NCBI GenBank assembly: GCA_900542265.1
Contig: UQML01000001.1
Span: 42,348 to 106,347 of the forward strand
Reading direction: 5' to 3'
Source of the DNA: an uncultured Eggerthella sp.
Lineage (GTDB): Bacteria; Actinomycetota; Coriobacteriia; Coriobacteriales; Eggerthellaceae
DNA: 64,000 bases
Part shown: positions 41,929 to 50,312 of the stretch, one piece after another
Position numbering within the stretch: position 1 is the stretch's first letter
Layout of the letters: every line of letters starts with the position of its first letter
The notes under the pieces: model-generated
What the model saw: only the letters and a program-made list of their open reading frames with translations
Told to the model about the DNA's origin: nothing
Database searches by the model: none
Made by a program: the position numbers and the translations under genes

Positions 41929-42234
41929 TTACCGCGCAGCAATAAAGTTTTGTAACCCTTCAAGGCTTTGCTCACCAACAAGGGAACCGTGAGGTTTGCC
42001 ATTTAGGAAAAGAACGAAGGTTGGATACCCTTGTGGTGCATATGCGTTTGCCAAATCAGGCGATTGATCAACATCAACCTGATATACCGGGATTTTACCG
42101 CTATGAGCAAGCTGATCAACAAGTGATTGCATATGTTGGCAATGAGGGCACCAGGTTGCAAAGAACTCGACTAAAATAGCAGGCTTTTTTTCAATGGTGG
42201 GTGCGAAATTTGATTCATTAAGTTCCGGGGCCAT
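41929..42234 (-). CDS. thioredoxin-like protein with CPHC active site
   Basis: A 101-residue single thioredoxin domain without signal peptide, so cytoplasmic. The redox motif is ATWCPHCQHM (about residues 26-35), and the cis-proline loop is GYPTFVLFLNG. Classical thioredoxins have WCGPC; CPHC is the dithiol of DsbA and usually makes the protein more oxidising, so a role other than general disulfide reduction is possible. AAGGAG lies five bases before the ATG. It is a single gene with its own strong terminator, and no thioredoxin reductase lies nearby. Confidence 0.9.
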   Translation of the reverse strand: MAPELNESNFAPTIEKKPAILVEFFATWCPHCQHMQSLVDQLAHSGKIPVYQVDVDQSPDLANAYAPQGYPTFVLFLNGKPHGSLVGEQSLEGLQNFIAAR

Positions 42235-42334
42235 GAAGTCTCCTTTCCGATGTAGGTACTTTTAACGTTATGCTCATCCTAAAGACCTAATAGGGAGAAA
42301 GGGAAGCTAGAGCATATATGGTTACCCCTTGTAT

Positions 42335-42387
42335 TGTTTTTTGTTTTGAGTCTGTAAATATCACCAATACGTTGCAAACAAAAAACA
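42335..42387. repeat. 12-bp A/T-rich inverted repeat between divergent thioredoxin and HdeD-like genes
   Basis: TGTTTTTTGTTT (42335-42346) is the exact complement of AAACAAAAAACA (42376-42387), with a 29-base spacer. Possibly an operator or a leader hairpin. Confidence 0.45.
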
Positions 42388-42475
42388 CTCATCTCACAAA
42401 CAAATAAGTGCGGATTGCTGGCGCAAAAATATCGATACGATAAATTCAGGAAACATATTAGGGGAGGTGCACGTG

Positions 42476-43033
42476 ATGGAATCGTTGTTTAACATAATTA
42501 GATCAAACAGTCTGTTGCAGGCTATTCTTTTTGTTGCGCTTGGTTTATTTATCGCATTTTGGCCAGGAGCAACCATCATTACAATCATTTATCTTTTTGG
42601 TGCTTTATTCTTGCTTTCTGGCATTGCTTCTATGGTGAATTATTTTCGGGTAAAAGAAGATGTTTATAGACCAACCAGCGTATTGGCTGCTGGTGTGTTC
42701 TATCTCATTTTAGCGCTTTTAGCTTTTCTGTTTCCGCAAGTAATTGCGAGCTTTTTTTCGGTAGCGCTCGGAATCATCCTAGTGCTCTGTGGCGTTGTTA
42801 ATGCGGTGCGTTCGGCAGAGTTACGCCAGTATAGCAATGGTGGGAAATCGTGGATTGTCGGTCTTATTGTTGGCGTAGTTATTGCACTTGCCGGTGTGGT
42901 AGTTTTGGTAAATCCATTTGAAACAACCGCTATGCTCGTATTTTTCTTAGGGATCTTTCTCTTTATTAATGGTTTAGCTGATCTTGTTTTAGAGCTTTAT
43001 ACACGCAAAGTACGCAAAGAAACTAAGATATAA
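42476..43033 (+). CDS. HdeD-family (DUF308) membrane protein
   Basis: A 185-residue integral membrane protein with six predicted helices arranged as three similar pairs. The repeat-like motifs LFIAFWPGATIITIIYLFGALFLLSG, LAFLFPQVIASFFSVALGIILVLCG and VVLVNPFETTAMLVFFLGIFLFING run through about residues 20-170. HdeD in E. coli helps acid tolerance at high cell density; the role here is unknown. The ATG at 42476 is eight bases from GGGGAGG; in-frame GTG codons at 42467 and 42473 lie too close to it. Confidence 0.85.
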   Translation: MESLFNIIRSNSLLQAILFVALGLFIAFWPGATIITIIYLFGALFLLSGIASMVNYFRVKEDVYRPTSVLAAGVFYLILALLAFLFPQVIASFFSVALGIILVLCGVVNAVRSAELRQYSNGGKSWIVGLIVGVVIALAGVVVLVNPFETTAMLVFFLGIFLFINGLADLVLELYTRKVRKETKI

Positions 43034-43057
43034 AGTCAAAGCACAATGTGTAGCCAA

Positions 43058-43615
43058 TCAATAAGTGGTCAACAGCCCACGAGCAACTTCTTCAGCAATG
43101 TTTTTACCTTGAAGCGTTTCAAGAATAGTAAGACCAAATGAGAGTGCTTGACCCGGTCCGCTTGCAGTAATGAGGTTTTTATCTACATATACGCCAAGAG
43201 GTGCTTGGTAGACTTCTTCAGGAAAGTTTGTTTGTGCGCCAGGATAACAAGTCGCAGTGCGCCCCTTTAAGAGATGAAGATCAGCAAGAAGTGTCGGGGC
43301 TGCGCAAATTGCCGCTACGAGTTTGTCTTCATTCATAAAGCTTGTAAGTGCATCCATAAAGGGTTTGCAGTTTGAAAGATTGGTAACACCTAAGCTGCCA
43401 CCGGGGACAATCAGCATGTCGTAGGAAAGCAGATCGACATCATTGAGTTGCTTGTCGGCGCAAACCATAACGTTTGAACTGCTGATAACCTGATCGCCAT
43501 CCATGATAGAAATTGTCGTCACGTCAACATTGCCACGGCGCAGCGCATCAAGGGGTGCCATAACTTCGATGATTTCAAACCCATCGGCCAATACTAAAGC
43601 AACTTTTTTATTCAT
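43058..43615 (-). CDS. DJ-1/PfpI family protein (YajL-like)
   Basis: A 185-residue protein of the DJ-1 subfamily. The conserved Glu lies in ADGFEIIEVMAPLDALRR, and the nucleophilic Cys is in the elbow VAAICAAPTLLA (about residue 103), followed by the TCYPGAQ and ITASGPGQALSFGLTILE motifs. Family members are described as glyoxalase/deglycase-like enzymes, chaperones or oxidative sensors. GGGAG lies eight bases before the ATG. It is a single gene between the HdeD-like gene and the LytTR regulator. Confidence 0.9.
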   Translation of the reverse strand: MNKKVALVLADGFEIIEVMAPLDALRRGNVDVTTISIMDGDQVISSSNVMVCADKQLNDVDLLSYDMLIVPGGSLGVTNLSNCKPFMDALTSFMNEDKLVAAICAAPTLLADLHLLKGRTATCYPGAQTNFPEEVYQAPLGVYVDKNLITASGPGQALSFGLTILETLQGKNIAEEVARGLLTTY

Positions 43616-43891
43616 GATTCATTCTCCCTTACCTAGAAAAAGATAATGATTGCTTGCTATAATGCAACGTTTTGCTGATCGTATTCGATAAAATAAGCAA
43701 TTCTTGACAAGACGTTACCCAATGCATACGTGCTGTATAGCGGCTGGTTGCAGGCGGTTTATAAGGCCTAAAAATGAACGCGTCGAGCGTGAAAAGTGCT
43801 TAAATCTTGTGAAAGTGCAGCTAATGTGCTAGAAATTACTATTAGCGCTTTACGTTTTTCTCATGGTACGGGTAGAGAGGTTGCTAGACGT

Positions 43892-44617
43892 ATGTATAGT
43901 GTTCTTGTTGTAGATAATCAACATGACTCACTTGCACAGGTTGTGCAAGCGCTTGAAGCAAGCACGTTTGCCGGACAGCTTTCTATTAGCACGTGTAATG
44001 GGGAAGAGGGTATCAGACAATACTTAGATGAGGTCGGAGATCCTGACATCGTTTTTATAAGCATCGAACTGGGCGAAGATTCAGACAATGGCATTGAACT
44101 GGTTCAGCGCTTCTTTGACGATGGGGTTGATGCGCTTAACGCTTCTCGCATTGTTTATATTGCGAACTCCGCTGATTACTGTACGGCAGTTTATCGTACT
44201 GAGCATGTTTCTTATCTTGTTCGTCCTTACCGTGATGAGGATTTTGCTTTTGCGCTTTCTCGCGCTATTGACCATGTTGAAGCTTATCGCTCAGAGCCTC
44301 TTGGTGTTAAAGTTAACGGCAATTTAATTCGTCTTGAACCGCGCAATATTAAATACATTGAATCACGCCGTCGTAAGGTCTATATCGCGACTACGGAAGG
44401 GTCGGTTGAACTGTATGTTTCTTTGCGTGATTTTCTTCCGCTTTTACCACGCGAATTTTGCCAGTGTCATAAATCGTTTGTCGTAAATTTTGCTCATGCT
44501 GTTCGTCTTAATAACGAGGGGCTTCATCTTAAATCAGGTGATATCGTTCCCGTAAGCCAAGCGCGTCGCAAAGAGGTTCATGCGCAGTTTGTGCAGCGCA
44601 TTTCTAATTTTTCGTAG
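43892..44617 (+). CDS. LytTR-family response regulator with degenerate receiver
   Basis: A 241-residue protein: receiver-like domain (residues 1 to about 130) and LytTR DNA-binding domain (about 137-238; IKYIESRRRKVYIATTEGSVELYVSLRDF, REFCQCHKSFVVNFAHAV, VPVSQARRKEV). The phospho-acceptor position carries Ser57 (VFISIELGE) in place of Asp. The switch Thr is Ala91, and the conserved Lys is Arg111 (YLVRPYR). So regulation is probably not by ordinary phosphorylation. No histidine kinase lies next to it. The frame opens at 43796, but the ATG at 43892 begins the domain (MYSVLVVD) and follows a GAGAGG, though at a long distance. The target genes are unknown. Confidence 0.85.
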   Translation: MYSVLVVDNQHDSLAQVVQALEASTFAGQLSISTCNGEEGIRQYLDEVGDPDIVFISIELGEDSDNGIELVQRFFDDGVDALNASRIVYIANSADYCTAVYRTEHVSYLVRPYRDEDFAFALSRAIDHVEAYRSEPLGVKVNGNLIRLEPRNIKYIESRRRKVYIATTEGSVELYVSLRDFLPLLPREFCQCHKSFVVNFAHAVRLNNEGLHLKSGDIVPVSQARRKEVHAQFVQRISNFS

Positions 44618-44704
44618 AGCGTGCCAAGATCCGCTCTTCCCCTAAAGATGGTATGAGTGTATGTGCTCCAAAGAAAGGTGCGATTGGACTGAGCTTGGCA
44701 CGCT
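44618..44704. repeat. widely spaced 11-bp inverted repeat between LytTR and HIT genes
   Basis: AGCGTGCCAAG (44618-44628) and CTTGGCACGCT (44694-44704) are perfect complements with a 65-base interior. The left arm starts at the LytTR stop codon. It could be a joint transcription terminator or a small structured RNA. Confidence 0.55.
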
Positions 44705-44711
44705 ATCTTGG

Positions 44712-45080
44712 TTATTCTGAGTCTTCTACTCGCGCAGAGTTTTCAAAGGTAAACCGACCCATTTTGATGCCACCGAGCATATGTACATGCAGATGGGGGA
44801 CGGTTTGTGCGGAATCAGGACCAGTATTAATAACGGTACGATATCCCGATTCATACACTCCTTTAATCTTTGCTACCTCAGGAGCAATAGAGAAAAGATG
44901 ACCAAGCAATTCTTGCGGAACGTTATCCTGAAGATCGTTATAGTGCGTTTTAGGAACAATCAAAGTATGTACGGGGGCTTCTGGCTCAATATCGTCAAAA
45001 GCAATGCAATAGTCATCTTCGTATACGATTTTTGAGGGGATTTCGCCCGAAACAATTTTACAAAAAAGGCAATCGTCCAT
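44712..45080 (-). CDS. HIT family hydrolase (HinT-like)
   Basis: A 122-residue histidine-triad protein. The triad is PHLHVHMLGG (about residues 94-103). The N-terminus CLFCKIVSGEIPSKIVYEDD has the Cys-x2-Cys pair that in many bacterial HIT proteins, with a downstream His, binds zinc. HinT enzymes hydrolyse phosphoramidates of nucleotides such as AMP-lysine. AAAGGAAG lies before the ATG. Single gene, converging on the LytTR regulator. Confidence 0.92.
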   Translation of the reverse strand: MDDCLFCKIVSGEIPSKIVYEDDYCIAFDDIEPEAPVHTLIVPKTHYNDLQDNVPQELLGHLFSIAPEVAKIKGVYESGYRTVINTGPDSAQTVPHLHVHMLGGIKMGRFTFENSARVEDSE

Positions 45081-45203
45081 AGGTGCTTCCTTTGTTAGAG
45101 GGTTATTGACGTCATCATGATAACGCAGCTCGGTTTAAGATGACAGGCTCTATCTCAAACCTATTCGTCGCTTGCAAAAAGGGTTTTAAGGAGGCTTTAA
45201 GGA

Positions 45204-47381
45204 TTACTGTGTAAGCAATGCACTCAAAGGCCCTCGCGACATGATAGTAATATCGCGTGTTGCACGGGAGAGAGCGGTATATAAACGCCTGCGCGCAAGA
45301 TCAGTAGAATCAAAATTAGTTTCAGATGCATCAGCAATAAGCACGTGATCAAACTCTAAGCCTTTAGCAAGATCGAGCGGCAAAACAATAACGCCGTTTG
45401 CAGGAAGTGCTCGTGATTCATCAACTACTTCGATTGTTCTTAACTCGTTATCTTGAAAAGACGGCGAGTTTGAAGATGCTTTTTCAAACAAAGTAGCAAG
45501 TTCATGAGCTTGCGCTTGAGTGTTTGTGATGATGGCGGAAAGTGAGTCAGTTGACTCGGCCTGAAGAAGACGTGCGGTGTTAAGGAGTGTTTCGTTATAT
45601 ATCTCAGGTGAGGGACAAGCAATGATTTCGGGTTTAGGGGCATCCCGTTGAATTGAGGTAATATGCATTTGCTCATCAGGGGCAGCAAGCTTGGCAAAGA
45701 GCGCCGTAATTTCTGGGGTAGAGCGATAACTTGTCATGAGGCTGCAGTGAGCGACTTCTTTTCGTTCGTTCTCGGCAACCTCGGCAATTTCAGCAAAGGT
45801 GGAACTATAAGGGGTGATTGCTTGATTTTGATCACCTAAAAACATTAGGTGTGCATTTTTGTAATAACGGGCAAGAATAGTTAATTGCGCCTGTGTGTAA
45901 TCTTGTGCTTCATCAATCATAAGATACTTGACCGATGGGTCGACAAGGCCGGTGAGCATAATCTTAAAATAAAGCCATTCTTCGGTTGTTAATGCTTTTT
46001 CATGAGTGATACGCGTTCCAATACGTTCAATGCGAACCCAATTGTTTTGCATGATGTCGTGATGGACGGATGCGAACTTTTCCTGTAAGTATGAACGCGC
46101 GTAGGAAGCGAGTGCATTGGAGTCTTCAGTGGTGATAGTTTCTCTAAAGAGACGTAATTGCTCATCGGTGGGAAGGGCGAGAATCTCTTCTTGAGTATCT
46201 TCTTGTGCGGCAAGTGATTTGAGTCGGTTTTCAAAACGAGCCAAGAGTTCTTCTTGCATGAGGGTAATGAGATGAGGTGCTGAGGTAATATGCTTGAACT
46301 TTGCCTGTATGCTTGCAATTTGTTGTGGAGTAAAAAAGCGTGTTCCGCATGCTTTAATTTCGCGAAAATCTTTTACGGAAAATATAAATGATCCAAGAGC
46401 TTTATCAATAGCTTCAAAGTCTTTGAGTGCCGTTTCTTTTTTCAAAGGAACAGTTCCTGTGGGTACTCGTTTGGCGACAAACTCATTCCAAGTCAGTGTG
46501 GGAGGATTTTTTTCTCCCAGATCAGGAAGAACATGGGCAATGTAGCGACTAAATACTGGGTTTGGAGAGAGTAATACTATTTCTTCGGGCTTGAGTGTGT
46601 CGCGGTTTTGGTAAAAAAGATAAGCGATGCGCTGGAGCAATACGCTTGTTTTGCCGCTTCCGGCAATGCCTTGGATAAGAAGTGCGTCAACGTCTTTGTG
46701 GCGTACAGCGCGGTTTTGCTCTTTCTGAATTGTTGCGGTGATTGCTTGCATGTGAGCAGAGCGATGTTTGTTGAGTGAAGCTAAAAGGAGCGAATCTTGA
46801 ATAGCAATGGTGGTGTCAAAGTAGCCTAACAACGTTGAGCCTTGGATCTCAAACTGACGGCGCAATTTAAGATCAACAGGGATAACGCGTCCATTGGCAA
46901 CGTATGAGGTTGGACCGGTGTCTTGGTTGTAATATACCTCAGCAAGAGGTGAGCGCCAGTCGACAATGAGGCGTTTGTAATTCTCGTCAGAAATGCCAAC
47001 TTGGCCAATATAGAACTCTTTAGGCTCTTGTGTTGGGCGAGAGGCATCTGTCAAGGTGAAAACAATTTTGGCAAAATAGGGCTCACGGAGCAGCGTTTCA
47101 ATACGATTAAGTTTTTCAAGCTCATTTTCATAAGCGAGGTTATATCCATCAATAATGCGATTCATGCTTGCGATATCAGCATAGGTTTCAATAGTATCGT
47201 CGTAGGTAGCAAAATTTGAGGTGAGCTCATCGGCCATCGCTTTTTTTGTGTCGGCAGCATCAGTTTCAATTTTGGCAAGCTTTACCAGAAGTGATTTGCC
47301 AATGTCCTCAAGTTTGGTATAGGTGTGCGTTAAGTGCTCTTGTTCTTCAACAAAGATTGAATCAGATTCAGGGATGTTCAT
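45204..47381 (-). CDS. helD: HelD-like superfamily 1 helicase (UvrD/Rep type)
   Basis: A 725-residue protein. The N-terminal part is a long, charged helical arm (about 1-105). A 1A domain has Walker A LIQGIAGSGKTSVLLQRIAYLF, and an inserted helical domain precedes motif II in KYLMIDEAQDYTQAQ. HLMFLGDQNQAI and a C-terminal motif VIVLPLDLAKGLEFDHVLIAD complete it. N-terminal arm plus split ATPase is the plan of HelD, which pulls stalled RNA polymerase off DNA in Gram-positive bacteria; simple UvrD/PcrA lacks this arm. The ATG overlaps the upstream ackA stop by one base (TAATG), so the two are coupled. Confidence 0.85.
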   Translation of the reverse strand: MNIPESDSIFVEEQEHLTHTYTKLEDIGKSLLVKLAKIETDAADTKKAMADELTSNFATYDDTIETYADIASMNRIIDGYNLAYENELEKLNRIETLLREPYFAKIVFTLTDASRPTQEPKEFYIGQVGISDENYKRLIVDWRSPLAEVYYNQDTGPTSYVANGRVIPVDLKLRRQFEIQGSTLLGYFDTTIAIQDSLLLASLNKHRSAHMQAITATIQKEQNRAVRHKDVDALLIQGIAGSGKTSVLLQRIAYLFYQNRDTLKPEEIVLLSPNPVFSRYIAHVLPDLGEKNPPTLTWNEFVAKRVPTGTVPLKKETALKDFEAIDKALGSFIFSVKDFREIKACGTRFFTPQQIASIQAKFKHITSAPHLITLMQEELLARFENRLKSLAAQEDTQEEILALPTDEQLRLFRETITTEDSNALASYARSYLQEKFASVHHDIMQNNWVRIERIGTRITHEKALTTEEWLYFKIMLTGLVDPSVKYLMIDEAQDYTQAQLTILARYYKNAHLMFLGDQNQAITPYSSTFAEIAEVAENERKEVAHCSLMTSYRSTPEITALFAKLAAPDEQMHITSIQRDAPKPEIIACPSPEIYNETLLNTARLLQAESTDSLSAIITNTQAQAHELATLFEKASSNSPSFQDNELRTIEVVDESRALPANGVIVLPLDLAKGLEFDHVLIADASETNFDSTDLARRRLYTALSRATRDITIMSRGPLSALLTQ

Positions 47382-48601
47382 TAGAAATGGATATCCTCTC
47401 CTGTGACTAAAGCATGTGTTTCGCGTGCTATGCGGACTTCTTCATCGGTAGTGATGACGCAAATCTTAATGGGGCTATCGTCAATAGAGACAATACGATC
47501 CGTTCCTAAGTCTCCGGTAAAATCGTTTTTTTCTTTATCCAAGATCATGCCCATATGAGCAAGACCAGAGAATATACGCTCGCGCAGTTCAGCGGAGTTT
47601 TCTCCAATGCCTGCGGTCATAACCACCGCGTCAGTAACGGTCATGATAGCGTAATATTGGCCGATAGCCTTCTGTACACGATATACATACATGTCAATTG
47701 CAAGAGCTGCCTGTTTGTTGCCCTCTTTGGCGGCGGCAAGCACTTCGCGCATATCGCTTCCCACGCCTGAGACGCCCAGAATTCCTGATTCGTTGTTAAG
47801 AACGCGATCCATCTCATCGTAACCAATGCCTTCATTGCGCATGATATAGGTGATGATGGCAGGATCGATTGAGCCTGAGCGCGTTCCCATCATGAGCCCT
47901 TCAAGAGGCGTAAAACCCATAGTGGTATCAATTGATTCGCCATGATTTACCGCTGTAATCGAACCACCGTTTCCCAAGTGGCACGTGATAATGCCCATGT
48001 TCTCAAGCGGACGATTAAGCAGATTGGCTGCTTGTTGGGCGGCATAGCGGTGGCTTGTTCCATGTGCGCCATAGCGACGGATACGATGCTCGGTATAGTA
48101 GCGCATAGGAAGCGGATACATGAATGCCTTAGGAGGCATAGTTTGATGAAAGGCAGTATCGAAAACAGCGGTTTGAGGTACGTGGGGAAGTCGCTTTTTC
48201 ATGTATGAAATACATGCTGTTGCCGATGGGTTGTGGAGTGGCGCGAGCGGATTGCAGGCCTCAATTTTAGTGAGTGCGTCATCATCAATCAAAATTGAGT
48301 GAGTAAAGTACTCTCCACCCGACACAATGCGATTACCAATAGCGTCAATATCAGTTAGAGCAGTAATAGGAGAGTTGGAGTCATGGATTAAGACATCAAA
48401 AAGCGTAATGAGAGCCTGTTCGATTGTGGCATTGGGGATGTCATAGCGTACTTTTTTGTGAGGCGGAAATTCGATAGTCATATACGCACTGGCGGAGCCA
48501 ATTTTTTCTGCGAGCGCTTTCATTTGGCAGATTTTGCCATCAGTTTCAATGAGCTGGCATTTTAGTGAAGAGCTGCCAGCATTCACAACAAGAACTTTCA
48601 T
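47381..48601 (-). CDS. ackA: acetate kinase paralogue, second copy
   Basis: A 406-residue acetate kinase family protein whose numbering matches the Methanosarcina enzyme. Kept are N7 and the SSSLK signature, R91, LAPLHNPS, FDTAFHQTMPP, H180, N211 in HLGNGGS, TMGFTPLEGLMMGTRSGSIDP and the Glu of TAGIGENS. Unusual are A179 (RRYGAHGTSH, usually Phe, part of the acetate pocket), N90 and S94 in GNRIVSGG (usually GHRVVHGG). A wider pocket and another carboxylic acid, for example propionate or butyrate, are conceivable. The start is the ATG at 48601 with AGAGG upstream; the frame opens 25 codons earlier. It is coupled to helD and diverges from a solute-binding protein gene. Confidence 0.9.
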   Translation of the reverse strand: MKVLVVNAGSSSLKCQLIETDGKICQMKALAEKIGSASAYMTIEFPPHKKVRYDIPNATIEQALITLFDVLIHDSNSPITALTDIDAIGNRIVSGGEYFTHSILIDDDALTKIEACNPLAPLHNPSATACISYMKKRLPHVPQTAVFDTAFHQTMPPKAFMYPLPMRYYTEHRIRRYGAHGTSHRYAAQQAANLLNRPLENMGIITCHLGNGGSITAVNHGESIDTTMGFTPLEGLMMGTRSGSIDPAIITYIMRNEGIGYDEMDRVLNNESGILGVSGVGSDMREVLAAAKEGNKQAALAIDMYVYRVQKAIGQYYAIMTVTDAVVMTAGIGENSAELRERIFSGLAHMGMILDKEKNDFTGDLGTDRIVSIDDSPIKICVITTDEEVRIARETHALVTGEDIHF

Positions 48602-48775
48602 AATCATCCTCTCATAAGGGTAAGTATCTATTATGGAGCAAGTATTGATAAGACGCACAAAACAAATTGGTCTCAACTCATGGGTCTTCTCAATAATGAG
48701 GGATCTTTATTGCATTTACGCTGGTTAATAGTCTTTTTTGCGCTACGATGCATAATGCTTGAGAAGGAGGTAACT

Positions 48776-50114
48776 TTGAAAAAAGTTATCATGGCGCTTG
48801 CGCTCTTATTGCTTTCTTGTGTCCTTGTGGCTTGCTCGATAAACGAGGAACAAGTGCAGCCGAAGAATACTGATGTGCAAGGCACCGTTACATTTTGGCA
48901 TAGCTTTACCCAAGGCGCTCGGCTTGATGCACTTGATCAAACAGTAGAGCGGTTTCAACAGGCGTACCCTAACGTGGCGGTTACTACCGAAGTGCTTACC
49001 TGGGCTGATTTTAAAGACCGTTGGCGCCGTGGTATTGAGACGGGAAATTTGCCTGACATTAGTACCGCTTGTAACATCTACGAGGTTGAAGAACTTGTTA
49101 ATGCAGGCATCTTGCAGCCAGTTAATACGGTGGTTGATCGTATTGGGCGTCAGCGTTTTGCTGATAACGTACTAACTGAGCTCTCTCACGATTGCGATAT
49201 TTATGGTTTGCCTTACTACTCACATGCTTTTGTGTTGTGGTATCGCAATGATTTGTTAGAAGAGGCTCATCTCGATCTCCCCCCAAACATGGGAAGAATT
49301 TGCTGCTGCCGCTAAAGCTCTTACGGATCCCGATAAGGGTATCTATGGTTATGCAGCTGCTTTAAATCCGCGTGATCATTTGGCCACCATTGATCTTCAT
49401 ATGTATATGAGAAGTAAAGGGGATAGCCTGCTCACTGATGATCTTAAGGCAAATCTTACTTCTGATACGGCGCTAGAAGGGATTAGATATTGGGCAGATA
49501 TTTATCGGAGTTGTTCTGCTCCTGAGTATTATGACGACACGGTTGAAGAGCGATCAAAGCATTTTTACGATGGGGAGACCGCATTTGATGTTAATTCGGG
49601 ATTTCATATTGCAGGTATCAAGAACAACCGTCCTGATTTACTTGATTCTATCTCATGTGTTGAGTTCCCTTTTAAAGATGAGGATTTCTCTGGTAATACG
49701 AGTGTGGTAACGCAAATTCCTTTAGTAATGTATGCATCGGTGGAGAATAAAGAAGCAACTGAGGCGTTTCTTGAATTTCTCTATCAGGATGAAAACTATC
49801 TTGCTTTTATTGATTCTGTTCCAGTAGGAATGATTCCGGCCATAAAAGATATTGCTAATACCGAAGCGTTTCAAAGTAACGAAACGCGCAAGCAGTTTGC
49901 CCAAGAAGAAACAGTAATTGAAAACGCCGTACTTTCAGGTAATGCTCCAGGGTTTGAGCATGGTGCCAATTTGCAAGCAGGTATTCTTACGAGCTCGGGT
50001 GTTATTGAGGAAATGTTTAGAGCTATTGTAATTGATGATGTGGCAGTTGAGGTTGCTGCAAAACAGGCAGAAGATGAACTCAATGCGCGGTTTGTGCAAG
50101 CGCTTGGGAAGTGA
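48776..50114 (+). pseudogene. extracellular solute-binding lipoprotein (ABC family 1) with a frameshift
   Basis: A TTG start with AAGGAGG upstream opens a lipoprotein signal: KKVIMALALLLLSCVLVAC, lipobox LVAC at about residues 16-19. Then comes a family 1 solute-binding protein, typical of sugar ABC transporters (GTVTFWHSFTQGARLDALDQ, PDISTACNIYEVEELV, GLPYYSHAFVLWYRND). The frame breaks in a run of six C at 49279-49284. With five C the sequence reads on as LPQTWEEFAAAAKAL and continues to the stop at 50114, giving a 445-residue protein of normal length. As it stands the product ends at 49315 after about 180 residues. No permease or ATPase genes are adjacent; a hybrid sensor kinase follows. 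Confidence 0.85.
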
Positions 50115-50189
50115 GGGTAATGTAACAAAATATTAACAACTGGCGTTCAATTCTTTTACAGATTGGGTTGTTATATGATGATTTAATAA

Positions 50190-50225
50190 GAGCCAATACG
50201 GACTTGAGCGCGTATTGGCTCCTTT
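50190..50225 (+). terminator. intrinsic terminator of the solute-binding protein gene
   Basis: GAGCCAATACG (50190-50200) and CGTATTGGCTC (50211-50221) form an 11-bp perfect stem with a 10-base loop, followed by CTTTACT. It lies 75 bases after the stop. Confidence 0.75.
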
Positions 50226-50312
50226 ACTCATGAGACAAGCAATTATGTAAATCGTGTCTATCTTTTTGTGTAATGCAATAAAAGATAAGAGCGAAAAATC
50301 GGATTTGTATGT

